Source of the DNA: Oculatella sp. LEGE 06141
GTDB lineage: Bacteria; Cyanobacteriota; Cyanobacteriia; Elainellales; Elainellaceae
Direction: 5' to 3'
Assembly: GCF_015207605.1 (NCBI RefSeq)
Contig: NZ_JADEWO010000052.1
Location: 1 to 44,305, forward strand
DNA length: 44,305 bases
Below, in pieces: positions 1 through 8,250 of this stretch. The notes under the pieces are model-generated. The model was not told the origin of the DNA. It did no database searches and was given only the letters and a program-made list of their open reading frames with translations. Both the position numbers and the translations under genes were made by a program. The first letter of the stretch is position 1. Every line of letters starts with the position of its first letter.

Positions 1-32
1 ATGCTGTTGCGGCGAAGATAGTTGAGGGGTAG
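1..32 (+). CDS. Possible 3' tail of a gene entering from the left
   Basis: One plus-strand frame (codons from base 3) is open from the window edge and reads AVAAKIVEG before a TAG stop. A strong plus-strand terminator lies about 45 bases further on, which suggests a transcribed gene ends here. Nine residues are too few to name a family, and the frame could be open by chance. Confidence 0.25.
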   Translation, partial: AVAAKIVEG

Positions 33-78
33 CCCTCTGCAAAAATAGCTCGGTGCCAGGTTTGTATTACAAAACAGA

Positions 79-117
79 ACAGAGCCTTCCTACACTTCAG
101 GAGGCTCTGTTTTGTTT
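79..117 (+). terminator. Rho-independent terminator
   Basis: An eight-base stem ACAGAGCC / GGCTCTGT (79-86 and 103-110), extended inward by weaker pairs, is followed directly by a T-rich run (TTTTGTTT). It would end transcription of a gene whose body lies left of the window. Confidence 0.75.
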
Positions 118-174
118 CATGGGTAGATGTATGGGGGGCAAATCCCGCTCCTCGTTACAACGACGTAATTGTAT

Positions 175-273
175 TTACAGCAGTTCTCAATCGAGTAAGC
201 CACAGTCTTGCCAAAGTGGGTGTGGGGTGTAGGGTTTAAGGCGTGATGAATGCAAATGAAAATGGCTGTAGTT
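175..273 (+). repeat. MITE-like dispersed repeat, copy 1
   Basis: A non-coding stretch of about 100 bases bounded by the six-base inverted termini TACAGC (176-181) and GCTGTA (265-270). The same sequence recurs at 4390-4489 with about nine differences, and again as a partial tandem copy to 4578. It carries no plausible ORF. Size, terminal inversion and dispersal suggest a non-autonomous mobile repeat. The transposase that would move it is not evident here. Confidence 0.75.
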
Positions 274-300
274 TATACGTCGTTTCTTTCATTTGTAGTG

Positions 301-465
301 GATTGAAACCAGCGATAGAGTAGGGTGGGAAACTGTCCGGTTCAATCTAGTACGGGTAGATTCCCCGCCGCTCTGCGGCGAAAGGAGAAGCCTGCAATCC
401 GAATCTTCAGGTTCGGGAGCAGATCTACTTCCATACCCCGTCCGCTTGCGGCGGGGTCAGTTGAT
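301..465 (+). mobile_element. Hairpin-rich patch resembling an IS200/IS605 right end (remnant)
   Basis: Several nested inverted repeats are packed here: GATTGAAACC/GGTTCAATC (301-310, 339-347), GTAGAT/ATCTAC (356-361, 423-428) enclosing hairpins CGCCGC-TCT-GCGGCG (366-380) and CCGAA/TTCGG (399-416), then a GC-rich hairpin at 436-456. The layout of a GC hairpin followed by GGAG resembles the right end of the TnpB element at the other end of the window. No transposase gene is attached, so this would be a remnant or solo end. A short ORF across it (325-525) looks spurious. The assignment rests on layout, not on a database match. Confidence 0.35.
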
Positions 466-521
466 TTTCAGGAAATAGAGCTAAGTCGTTGGCTTGAAAG
501 AGATCCAAAACAATTGGGCGG

Positions 522-1073
522 TTGAATCAAGACATTGTGGATGGGGATGGGAATACTTTGAGAAAGGTTCAAGCGCACATCAGTGGGCTTCCTGGATCAT
601 ATGTGGATCGTATGTGGCATAGGCTAAACAACTTTTTTCACAGCCTCGAAACGTACAGAATGTTGAGACCCGACTACGCATCTCGACAGTATGTTAATCG
701 GGTGCTAAGCGATCGCCCTGCTCTAAACTCTGAAGAGTGGTTCAAATCATATTTTCAGGTCAACGGCATTACCAGATCAGTCGCAACGTTTACATACCAC
801 TACCTTGGAAAATATTCAGGACTGCAATTCGCACGAGTATTGCCTAGCGATCGGCTGGAAGAAGATTTGCGATGGACGCAGGTCTGCTCGTTTGATTGGG
901 AAATAATGCTGTGTAAGGATTTTTGCCGTTGCTTTGGGGTAGACATCGACGAACGGATCTATGAGTTTACCTTCACGACTGTAGAAGATTTCGTTGTGTT
1001 TCTCAATTGCCAACTGCTACAGCTTAGACCTGCGGACAAGTTGCGTGAGATAGAAGATATGAATATTGAGTGA
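522..1073 (+). CDS. Hypothetical protein with acyl-carrier-protein-like C-terminal segment
   Basis: An open frame of 183 codons whose first possible start is TTG at 522; the first ATG is at 612, so the N-terminus is uncertain and no clear ribosome site decides it. I do not recognise the family with confidence. The last ~80 residues follow the pattern of acyl carrier proteins: PSDRLEEDL, then a helix ending in FGVDIDE, then FTTVEDFVVFL, which matches the typical 'TV.DvV.fi' final helix. The DSL motif whose serine carries phosphopantetheine is absent; only a lone Ser in VCSFDWE lies nearby. DUF1493-type ACP-like proteins are a possible relative. It sits just after the IS-like patch and may be a transferred accessory gene. 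Confidence 0.55.
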   Translation: MNQDIVDGDGNTLRKVQAHISGLPGSYVDRMWHRLNNFFHSLETYRMLRPDYASRQYVNRVLSDRPALNSEEWFKSYFQVNGITRSVATFTYHYLGKYSGLQFARVLPSDRLEEDLRWTQVCSFDWEIMLCKDFCRCFGVDIDERIYEFTFTTVEDFVVFLNCQLLQLRPADKLREIEDMNIE

Positions 1074-1379
1074 CTTAGTGACAATAGTTTGCAAATAGAG
1101 ACGTTGTGTCGTATCTTAAGTATAGCAGTTGTTGAATATTATTCTCAACAGTGATTGTTTGATGGCAATGGTTCACCCAAAAAAGTTTAGTGCCCAAAAC
1201 TTAACTTGTAGTCAACTTGTCTAATTATCGGCTCTTTTAACTCAAAACCCAGTCTGGAGTCGATTTCCAGGAGATTTGACTGGTCAAGTAGGGTCAATCA
1301 TTCCTGAACTCGTCATCAACGTATATATATTTTTTGGACTCTAATTAAGAATTTCTCGCATTTGGATTGGAATTGCTCA
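1074..1379. other. Gene-free stretch, AT-rich
   Basis: No ORF of merit. A weak stem TGTTGA/TCAACA (1130-1135, 1145-1150) lies just past the preceding gene without a T-run. An AT-rich tract around 1321-1335 may form part of the promoter for the next gene, but no clear -35/-10 pair could be assigned. Confidence 0.5.
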
Positions 1380-1616
1380 ATGGATCACAGTCAATCTCCG
1401 GTTTCAACCCGACAGCTTATCTCTATTTCGCGAAGCGATCGCTGGCAAATTTGTTACCGTTTGCAGGAGTTAGGAATTGCTTGTACCTGCTTAGACGATG
1501 GCAGTTTTCATGCAGAGGTTGATAGTCCTGTTGCGATGATGCAGTTACGCAGCGTGTTACTTCAACTGACAGCCTCGCGCCAGCAACTCGTCGAGTGGTT
1601 AGAGCGTTGTTGGTAA
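1380..1616 (+). CDS. Conserved small cyanobacterial protein (Asr1309-like)
   Basis: Encodes 78 residues from ATG 1380; an upstream in-frame TTG (1362) is less likely. The sequence RWQICYRLQELGIAC near the middle and the ending TASRQQLVEWLERCW match, from memory, a small protein found widely in cyanobacteria that usually ends in 'TASRQELV.WL..CW'. No enzyme motif, signal peptide or membrane segment is visible, and its function is unknown. It lies about 80 bases before the ferredoxin-like gene on the same strand and could be co-transcribed with it. Confidence 0.7.
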   Translation: MDHSQSPVSTRQLISISRSDRWQICYRLQELGIACTCLDDGSFHAEVDSPVAMMQLRSVLLQLTASRQQLVEWLERCW

Positions 1617-1697
1617 ACCATCGCCATGATGGTGACACAGGATAGAGCTTTACTGACTGACTGCACGTGCCCCAATTGATGTTAAGTGGATCAGATT

Positions 1698-2339
1698 ATG
1701 GCTAAAGAGAGAACTGAACAACCAATGAACTTTCGTTTAGAAGGACGTTTTCTTCACTTTGTGGCGAAGGATGGATACAAGCTGAAGTATTTGCGGCTTT
1801 CTACATCTGCTGGAGAGTATGTAATTAAGCTGTCCAAAGATCTGCGAAGTTCTCTCTACCGAACTCTCACGCCTGGGGAATGGGTGATAGTCACCGGGTA
1901 TCAAAAGCTGGATTACAAAAAGGGAACGGTTCAATTTAAGGCGGATCAGGTGCTGGTTTCTACCCCAAACACGGCCTTTACACCGTTGTCGGTACCTAAG
2001 CCTACCGTTTCTGTAAAACCAGAAACAGAAGACCGATCAAAAGCAAAAGCGTGTATTCTGGTTTGTCAAAAGTCGGACTGCTGCAAGCGTGGGGGACGAG
2101 CTATCACCGAAGCGTTGCAAAAAGAGCTGGGCGATCGCGGCCTCACCGACCAAGTCAGCATTAAAGGGACAGGTTGCATGAAGCGCTGCAAAGCGGGCCC
2201 CAACTTAGTAATGCCTGACAAGACTCGATACAGTCGGATTCATCCAGAATCTGTTTCAGAATTAGTCGAACAGCACTTTGCCAAAGACGTTCAGCCTGTG
2301 AATTCACTATCTGGACAAACGGTTACTCAGTCTACCTAA
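1698..2339 (+). CDS. Thioredoxin-like [2Fe-2S] ferredoxin domain protein
   Basis: Counted from ATG 1698 (213 residues; GTG 1686 and ATG 1722 are alternatives), the first ~85 residues form a beta-rich, basic segment (FRLEGRFLHF through GTVQFKADQV) that could be an OB-like domain. A Pro-rich linker follows, then a C-terminal [2Fe-2S] domain of the thioredoxin-like type. Its cysteines are at 123 and 128 (C-x4-C, with extra Cys 119 and 129) and at 160 and 164 (C-x3-C in GCMKRC), the pattern used by NuoE/HoxE-type clusters. It is probably a soluble electron carrier; its partner is unknown. A strong terminator follows about 175 bases downstream. Confidence 0.8.
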   Translation: MAKERTEQPMNFRLEGRFLHFVAKDGYKLKYLRLSTSAGEYVIKLSKDLRSSLYRTLTPGEWVIVTGYQKLDYKKGTVQFKADQVLVSTPNTAFTPLSVPKPTVSVKPETEDRSKAKACILVCQKSDCCKRGGRAITEALQKELGDRGLTDQVSIKGTGCMKRCKAGPNLVMPDKTRYSRIHPESVSELVEQHFAKDVQPVNSLSGQTVTQST

Positions 2340-2513
2340 CAAACGATCGGCGTTGCTGAATGAACATATGGCTCGTTGATATGACTCGTTGAGTGGCATA
2401 GCTTTGATCGCCTTCTAATTCGCTACTTTTAGGAGACTTTTAGGGTCTGACCGTTCCCTAGCATTCGGGCTTAGGAGCGAATTTATACCACGATGATTTA
2501 ACCCAAGTTAATT

Positions 2514-2553
2514 CTCCTCACCAGTAACTTATATCTGGTGAGGAGATTGTTTT
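2514..2553 (+). terminator. Rho-independent terminator after the ferredoxin gene
   Basis: A perfect 11-base stem CTCCTCACCAG / CTGGTGAGGAG (2514-2524, 2535-2545) is followed by ATTGTTTTT on the plus strand. The opposite strand has no T-run after the stem, so it serves the plus-strand gene. It also separates that gene from the convergent CAAD gene. Confidence 0.8.
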
Positions 2554-2592
2554 TACAGTGGGTTTAGCTCAGTCCAACAGCTTTTTAAAGGG

Positions 2593-3048
2593 TCATTCTT
2601 TCAAAGCATTACGACCTAAAACTTGCTCTTTCAAGGAGTTAAAATCATTTGCCAACTCTTTACGGTTGGATGCCCGTAATAAGTAGCGGTAGACAAACCA
2701 GGCTGAATAGCCAAACCCGATTAGTTCAAATGTGGGTGCTAGCAACGGAATGTCGTTGACCGCATCTAAAACGGCGAGGGTCAGCTTGACTGCAATCAGG
2801 GCACCAACTACCAAGCCAACGGTGATAATGGGGCGCTTGTACTCGCTGAAGAATTCAGTCAAGTAGTCCGGAAGATAAGACAGAAATTCAGAAACTTTCT
2901 CGCCAATTTGCCGCCACTGTTCGTTGGAGGCTTGGGTTTCGGATGAGAACTGAGTCAGTGTTCCTACATCGTCGTTGTCGATTTGGACTACTACTTCCTC
3001 AGCCGTTAAATCTGGAGAAACAGTCTCTTGATTCACTTCAGGATTCAT
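2593..3048 (-). CDS. CAAD / CURT1-like thylakoid membrane protein
   Basis: A 151-residue protein with an acidic soluble N-terminus (~1-70), two hydrophobic segments (about residues 74-95 and 100-125, starting PIITVGLVVGALIAV and around LIGFGYSAWFVYRYLL) and a short charged tail ending NSLKEQVLGRNALKE. This is the arrangement of the CAAD domain, found in cyanobacteria either fused to aminoacyl-tRNA synthetases or stand-alone, and related to plant CURVATURE THYLAKOID 1. It is expected in thylakoid membranes, possibly shaping their curvature. It has its own upstream gap of about 150 bases from ldh, which is read in the same direction. Confidence 0.85.
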   Translation of the reverse strand: MNPEVNQETVSPDLTAEEVVVQIDNDDVGTLTQFSSETQASNEQWRQIGEKVSEFLSYLPDYLTEFFSEYKRPIITVGLVVGALIAVKLTLAVLDAVNDIPLLAPTFELIGFGYSAWFVYRYLLRASNRKELANDFNSLKEQVLGRNALKE

Positions 3049-3195
3049 AAGGATACCTTTAGAACAACAAACTAGAAATCGCGTCGAAGCTATCCCAATT
3101 CATGCAGGATAACAGTGTACTATAGAATCGATTCGCGCTTTTTCAAACATACTAGACACTAAAGCAGAGTGAAAAGATTTGCAAGGTAGCTAAAG

Positions 3196-4200
3196 TTAGA
3201 GTTGGAGTTGGGCAATGATTTGACTCAACACTTTGCCAGAATTTTGCAGTTGCTTTTCTTCTGCTTCTGTTAACGGAAGTTTCAGGATGCGTCCCACCCC
3301 ATTTTTACCAACGATCGCAGGTAAGCTGAGGCAAACATTGTTAATGTCATGGCTGCCATTAATTAGCGTGCTGACCGTCAGCACTCGATTCTGGTTTCGT
3401 AAGATAGCCTGGGTAATTTGGGTCACTCCCAGACCGATCGCGTAGGACGTAGCCCCTTTGCGCTCAATCACTTCATAGGCGGCATTTTTAACCTGCTCAA
3501 AAAGTTGATGGAGCGGTTCGGCTTCACCCTGGGGTAGTGCCTCAATGCCATTGGCACAGAGCGGCATTCCAGATACATTAACTCGGCTCCAGACGGGTAC
3601 TTCACTGTCTCCATGTTCCCCAATGATGTAAGCGTGTAAACTGCGGGGATCAACCTGAAGCTTATCAGCCAGTATGTAACGAAACCGAGCGGTATCTAGA
3701 ACGGTTCCTGAGCCAATCACTCGGGAACTGGGCAAGCCCGAGAGCTTCCACGATACGTAGGTCATGACATCAACCGGATTGCTCACAATTAACAGCACTG
3801 CTTTGGGACAATGCTCTACCACTTGCGGAATGAGCTGTTTAAAGATCTCTGTGTTCCGCTGAACCAGTTGCAAGCGAGTTTCTCCAGGCTTTTGCTTTGC
3901 TCCAGCGGTAATGATAACTATGTCTGCATCATCTGCGGAACCCTCGGCTAACGAGCCTGCCCGAATCCAGCTCGGTTCAACAAAGGGAAGACCATGCAGC
4001 AAATCCATGACTTCGCCTTCGAGCTTGCGCTGATCCAGGTCAATGAGAACCAGCTCATCGAGCGTATTTTGAATCAACATTGAGTAAGCGCAGGCCATCC
4101 CAACTTGACCCGCACCAATGATGACCCCCTTACTAAGGCGTCGATGCTCCGAGTGAGTTGAATCAGGACTAGCTGGTACACTAAACAACTGCTCAAACAT
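3196..4200 (-). CDS. ldh: L-lactate dehydrogenase
   Basis: Interconverts pyruvate and L-lactate with NAD(H) in the cytosol. The 334-residue protein has the Rossmann motif GAGQVG (residues 29-34), the substrate loop [10 protein letters not shown] near residues 98-107 and the catalytic histidine in GEHGDSE near 193. The Gln in QKPGETR, where malate dehydrogenases carry Arg, supports lactate specificity. The first ~22 residues are an extension before the Rossmann strand. ldh is patchy in cyanobacteria and serves dark fermentation. The region upstream (4201-4635) carries two tandem MITE-like repeats that may influence its promoter. Confidence 0.93.
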   Translation of the reverse strand: MFEQLFSVPASPDSTHSEHRRLSKGVIIGAGQVGMACAYSMLIQNTLDELVLIDLDQRKLEGEVMDLLHGLPFVEPSWIRAGSLAEGSADDADIVIITAGAKQKPGETRLQLVQRNTEIFKQLIPQVVEHCPKAVLLIVSNPVDVMTYVSWKLSGLPSSRVIGSGTVLDTARFRYILADKLQVDPRSLHAYIIGEHGDSEVPVWSRVNVSGMPLCANGIEALPQGEAEPLHQLFEQVKNAAYEVIERKGATSYAIGLGVTQITQAILRNQNRVLTVSTLINGSHDINNVCLSLPAIVGKNGVGRILKLPLTEAEEKQLQNSGKVLSQIIAQLQL

Positions 4201-4389
4201 GAGACTGCCACCTAGCGTGTAGCAAGACTGCCTTTGCGACTAACTTATCGCATCCGTTGAGGTCGTGGGATATCCCTCTGGACATAACGTTGATTTCCCA
4301 GAGTAGTTGCCGTTGTGCAAGTGAATGTTGCTGATGGTTGGTGGGGAAGCTGCTTTTTCTGCTGTGTTGGCGCTGTCGCCAGCCCAAAC

Positions 4390-4578
4390 TTACAGCAGTT
4401 CTCAATCGAGTCAGCCACAGTTTCGCCAAGATGGGTGTGGGGTGTAGGGTTTGAGGAGTGGTGAATGCAAATGAAAATGGCTGTAGTTGACTCGAGTCAG
4501 CCACAGTCTCACCAAGATGGGTGTGGGGTGTAGGGTTTGAGGAGTGGTGAATGCAAATGAAAATGGCTGTAGTTGACT
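4390..4578 (+). repeat. MITE-like dispersed repeat, copies 2 and 3 in tandem
   Basis: Copy 2 begins with TTACAGC (4390) and ends with GCTGTA (4480-4485). Copy 3 lacks the first ~16 bases, so the two share an 86-base period (4407-4492 and 4493-4578) and differ at only a few positions, pointing to recent tandem duplication. The block fills most of the 435-base gap between ldh and the WD40 pseudokinase; the rest of that gap (4201-4389) shows nothing recognisable. Confidence 0.8.
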
Positions 4579-4635
4579 GGGGAATTCTGGTGCTGCACTA
4601 TGAAGCGCCTAACGCGCTGGAATGGTGAGTCTGAG

Positions 4636-6492
4636 CTAAACTCGTTGCCAGAGTTTGATGCTTCCATCCCAACTGCCACTAATGACCGTTTGGCTATCTG
4701 GACTAAAGGCGATCGACCAGATCCATCCGGTATGCCCTTGCAGCGTATTGATCAGCGTGCCGCTACCCATGTGCCATAGCTTAATGGTACGGTCGTTGCT
4801 GCCCGTAGCCAACAGTTTGCCGTCGGGGCTGAACGCAATGGTGTTGACCGCACTGTCATAGTCGGTAAAGGTGTGCAGCAGTTTACCTGTATTGAGTTTC
4901 CAAAGCTTGACGGTTTTATCGGCGCTACAACTGGCGATCGCCTGCCCGTCTGGACTAATGGCCACGGCTAAAACTTCTGCGGCATGGGCATCAACGGTGT
5001 AATAACGCTTGTTTTTGATTGGATTCCACAGTTGGATCGTTTGGTCGCGGCTACCGCTCGCCAGCAGTTGACTATCAGGGCTAAAGTCAAGGGCAAGCAC
5101 CCAATGCTTGTGTTCAGCCAGGGTTTGAATTGGCTCCAGTGTGGACAGGTTCCAGATGCGGATGCGCTTATCTTGGCTGCCGCTGGCTAGCGTCTGCCCG
5201 TTCGGGCTGATGGCGATCGCTCGTATCCAATCGTGATGACCTGTGAGGGTACAGCTTGAGTGTCCAGTGGCTACTTCCCAGAGATAGACGGTGTTGTCGT
5301 TACATCCGCTGGCGATCGTTTTGCCATCCGGGCTAATGGCGATCGCTCGTATCCATGTACTGTGGCCTTCCAGGGTTTGTAATAGTTCTCCGGTTTGCAT
5401 CGACCACACTTTGATGGTGCGATCGCCGCTGCCGCTAATCAGGTGGTGAGCATCGGTACTCACCGTAACTGACCGCACCCATGATGTATGCCCCATCAAG
5501 GTTCGAACACACTGCCACGACTGGGGCATGGCAGTCGAGCCGAGCGACGCTGAAGATGCTTCGATCTCAACCAGGGGAGGTTGGGTCAGCCCCACAGGAG
5601 GCAACGTTCCTAAATCGGCCAGCATATCCTGAGGTGATTGATAGCGTTCAGATCCATTGGGATGCAGCAACTTCGTTAAAACCTGCTGCAAAGCCTCGCT
5701 AATCGACGTTTGCAGATACGCCTGCCAGTGCCCAATTCCCTGCTGCGGCTCAATGAGCTGATTCAGCGGTGTGTGAGTCAATAGCTGAATGCAGACCAGT
5801 CCCAAGTCGAACAAGTCATTGCCATAGAAAGCAGATTGATCGACTCCAACGCTAGCGCGACCGTTCTTTTCAAGCTGAGGGCTGGTGGCAAACGCAGGAA
5901 TGCCAAAGCCGATCAAGACAAGCTGCCGATCGCTCTTTTGGCGCACAATGCTGTCCAAACCGATCTGACCGTGGACGAGATGGTGAGTGTGCAGCAATTG
6001 CAATGCCGGAATGAGACTGCGTAACAGTTCCCGAATTTGAGCTTCGTCCCACACGGTAGCTTGAGCCAATTCATGACTAAGGCTATGACCGTTGATAGAT
6101 TCCTGGACAACGTATTGCAGTTGCTCCTGCTCAAAGTAGGCAATGACCGTTGGCATAGGTGGACGGGTTCCTAGCTCGATCAGGCGGTTCATTTCCTGGC
6201 AAAACAGCGCGATCGTGCGGCCAAAACTGTCAGCATCCTGACTGGATAAGCGAAATTGTTGAATTTGGTAGTGCAATGGCGGCGACTGTTGCTCGTCGAT
6301 CGCCAAAAACGTTCTGCTGACGCTGCTGTACCCCGTTACAGAAAGCGCCCGGTAGCGAGCGGCCTGCGATGTTCCAATCGGCACGCTAAGCAATAGGTTT
6401 GACCCGCAGTTGGTGCAAAACTTGGTGTGTTCGGGATGCAACGTCTTCTGACAACCAGGATTAGGACAGTCAGGGTTGAAGCAGTAACTCAT
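4636..6492 (-). CDS. WD40-repeat protein with degenerate Ser/Thr kinase-like domain
   Basis: A 618-residue protein in three parts. Residues 1-30 are a Cys cluster (C4, C9, C14, C26, C29; FCTNCG), typical of cyanobacterial '4-Cys' kinases. Residues ~45-300 follow a protein kinase fold but lack the catalytic signature: no clear Gly-rich loop (SVTGYSSVS), Gln at the expected VAIK lysine (YQIQQF), HGQIGLDS in place of HRDxKxxN, and IGFG in place of DFG. Residues ~329-618 form seven WD40 repeats, ending in turn VWSM, LWEV, IWNL, LWNP, LWKL, LWHM and LWQ, enough for one closed propeller. It is probably a non-catalytic scaffold or sensor. No membrane segment is visible and partners are unknown. Confidence 0.9.
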   Translation of the reverse strand: MSYCFNPDCPNPGCQKTLHPEHTKFCTNCGSNLLLSVPIGTSQAARYRALSVTGYSSVSRTFLAIDEQQSPPLHYQIQQFRLSSQDADSFGRTIALFCQEMNRLIELGTRPPMPTVIAYFEQEQLQYVVQESINGHSLSHELAQATVWDEAQIRELLRSLIPALQLLHTHHLVHGQIGLDSIVRQKSDRQLVLIGFGIPAFATSPQLEKNGRASVGVDQSAFYGNDLFDLGLVCIQLLTHTPLNQLIEPQQGIGHWQAYLQTSISEALQQVLTKLLHPNGSERYQSPQDMLADLGTLPPVGLTQPPLVEIEASSASLGSTAMPQSWQCVRTLMGHTSWVRSVTVSTDAHHLISGSGDRTIKVWSMQTGELLQTLEGHSTWIRAIAISPDGKTIASGCNDNTVYLWEVATGHSSCTLTGHHDWIRAIAISPNGQTLASGSQDKRIRIWNLSTLEPIQTLAEHKHWVLALDFSPDSQLLASGSRDQTIQLWNPIKNKRYYTVDAHAAEVLAVAISPDGQAIASCSADKTVKLWKLNTGKLLHTFTDYDSAVNTIAFSPDGKLLATGSNDRTIKLWHMGSGTLINTLQGHTGWIWSIAFSPDSQTVISGSWDGSIKLWQRV

Positions 6493-6691
6493 AGGGAGAA
6501 GCAGAGTAGCAAGGTGAGTCTATCGTAGCCTTGAGTTGCCCCTCTCTTAGACACAGACAGCCTAAAGGGCAACCTGGAAGTCGTTTCAAGTAGGTTTTGG
6601 TGCTGTGCAGCGGTTCTTCGGCGCTCAACGCTGTCTATTCAATTCTCACCCTACCTGGTTTCATCCGGTGACTGGCTGGAGTCAAGAACAG

Positions 6692-8131
6692 TTAGTTGCT
6701 GGCTTTCTGCTGTTGATACAACTGCTTGAAGCGGCTCTGCTGTTTTTTGTGATCGACAATGGGAGATGGATAGCCGCAGCGATCGCGCTCATTCTGTGGA
6801 ATTTTGCCTGTTACGAGCATTTCGGTATCAATACTGCGAAGTTCAGGCAGCCACTGCCGAATGTATTCCGCCTCCGGGTCATATTTTTGCGCTTGACTGG
6901 CCGGATTGAAAATGCGTAACGGTTTGGGGTCCATGCCGCTGGATGCACTCCACTGCCAGCCGCCATTATTGGCCGAGAGATCGCCATCATAGAGCGTCTG
7001 CATAAAATACTTTTCGCCCCGTTGCCAGTTGATGATGAGGTCTTTCGTCAGAAAACTCGCCACAATCATCCGGCAACGGTTATGCATCCACCCCAGTTGG
7101 TTGAGCTGCCGCATAGCCGCATCCACAATGGGATAGCCCGTTTGTCCATCACACCAGGCTTGAAAGCGATCGTCGTTGTCATCCCAGGGAAAGTCTTTGA
7201 ACGGCGCACGGTAGGGGCCACTGGCCAGCTCCGGAAAGAAGTACATAGCGTGTTGATAGAATTCGCGCCATGCTAGTTCCTGTTGCCAGATTTGAATATT
7301 GTCGTGGCTTTCGTCGCTGCGGCTGCGGCTTTGGGCTGCACTGGCGGCCGCCCAAACGGTGCGAACGCCAATGGTGCCAAATTTGAGCGCGGCACTGAGA
7401 TGGGATGTGCCCGGAACCGCAGGGAAGTTGCGCTGCTCCCCATAGTCGGCGATCGCCCGTTCCGACTCACAAAACACCTCTAAACGCTCCCGGGCAGGCT
7501 GTTCACCCGGTGCCAGCAACAGTTCATTCTCCCAAACAAAGCCTAACTCTTTGGCTGTGGGAAGCGGTATAACTCCGGCCGATGCGGCCGCATCCTTTTC
7601 GGCGCTGGATAGTCCTTCGGCTTGGGTGGGGGTGGCTACTGGGTCTGCTTTGGGCTTCTGGTTCCAGTTGCGCCAAAAGGGTGTGTAGACCGTATAGGGA
7701 GCGCCCGATCCGGTAAAAATCTCTCCCGGAGCATGGAGAAGTTGATCCCAGGCCACCTGATATTCAATGCCTGCTGCTTTCAGCGCTTGGGCTACATGGC
7801 GATCGCGCTCTCGGCCATAGGGTTCTACATCTCGATTCCAAAAGATGGCAGTTGCCTTAAGCGCTTGAGCCAGGGTGGGCAGGGCTTTCACGGGATCATC
7901 GCGCAGAATCAATAGCTGGCTACCCACACTGGCATATCGGTCTTGTAATGCCTGTAAACTGCCAATTAAATAAGTGACTCTCGCTGGGGCTACGTCGTCT
8001 CGTTCCAGAATGAAGGGATCGAGACAAAAGACCCCAACCACCTTGGAACTGCGCTGCCGAGCTGCCGCCAGGCTCACATTATCTGCAAGGCGGAGATCCC
8101 GACGGTGCCAAACCAAAATTAAATCGGCCAT
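6692..8131 (-). CDS. phrA: Deoxyribodipyrimidine photolyase (class I)
   Basis: Repairs UV-induced cyclobutane pyrimidine dimers using blue light, with FADH- as cofactor and a light-harvesting antenna. The 479-residue protein starts [13 protein letters not shown], the hallmark of the N-terminal antenna domain. Its C-terminal FAD domain includes the conserved run around [19 protein letters not shown] and [10 protein letters not shown]. Length and the RIFNP region fit a DNA photolyase rather than a cryptochrome. The antenna may be 8-HDF as in other cyanobacteria, which is inference. It is preceded by a cluster of five GTACT motifs (8185-8235). Confidence 0.93.
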   Translation of the reverse strand: MADLILVWHRRDLRLADNVSLAAARQRSSKVVGVFCLDPFILERDDVAPARVTYLIGSLQALQDRYASVGSQLLILRDDPVKALPTLAQALKATAIFWNRDVEPYGRERDRHVAQALKAAGIEYQVAWDQLLHAPGEIFTGSGAPYTVYTPFWRNWNQKPKADPVATPTQAEGLSSAEKDAAASAGVIPLPTAKELGFVWENELLLAPGEQPARERLEVFCESERAIADYGEQRNFPAVPGTSHLSAALKFGTIGVRTVWAAASAAQSRSRSDESHDNIQIWQQELAWREFYQHAMYFFPELASGPYRAPFKDFPWDDNDDRFQAWCDGQTGYPIVDAAMRQLNQLGWMHNRCRMIVASFLTKDLIINWQRGEKYFMQTLYDGDLSANNGGWQWSASSGMDPKPLRIFNPASQAQKYDPEAEYIRQWLPELRSIDTEMLVTGKIPQNERDRCGYPSPIVDHKKQQSRFKQLYQQQKASN

Positions 8132-8184
8132 GATGCAAAGATGCTAACAAATGAGCAAGCAGATACCGTGAATGAACCACGACT

Positions 8185-8235
8185 GTACTATGAGTGTACT
8201 GTTGTAATGTACTGTTAATGTACTACAGACGTACT
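8185..8235 (+). promoter_or_regulatory. Five spaced GTACT direct repeats upstream of phrA
   Basis: GTACT occurs at 8185, 8196, 8209, 8220 and 8231, i.e. spaced 11, 13, 11 and 11 bases, in the 119-base gap between the helicase stop and the photolyase start. The near-helical spacing suggests either a tandem protein-binding array or slippage of an 11-base unit. It does not fit the GTAC-N4-GT(A/T)C spacing I recall for cyanobacterial LexA boxes. Confidence 0.45.
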
Positions 8236-8250
8236 GTTCCTATTGAACGC

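Noticed and set aside
285-310. GATTGAAACC resembling the end of a cyanobacterial CRISPR repeat
   Set aside because: Only one unit, no regularly spaced copies and no cas gene; it pairs with GGTTCAATC nearby instead.
6605-6919. 104-codon plus-strand ORF over the end of the photolyase gene
   Set aside because: It mostly lies antisense to conserved photolyase codons and has no family resemblance.
8185-8235. LexA (SOS) box interpretation of the GTACT array
   Set aside because: The gaps between GTAC cores are seven or nine bases, not the four of the cyanobacterial LexA consensus as I recall it.
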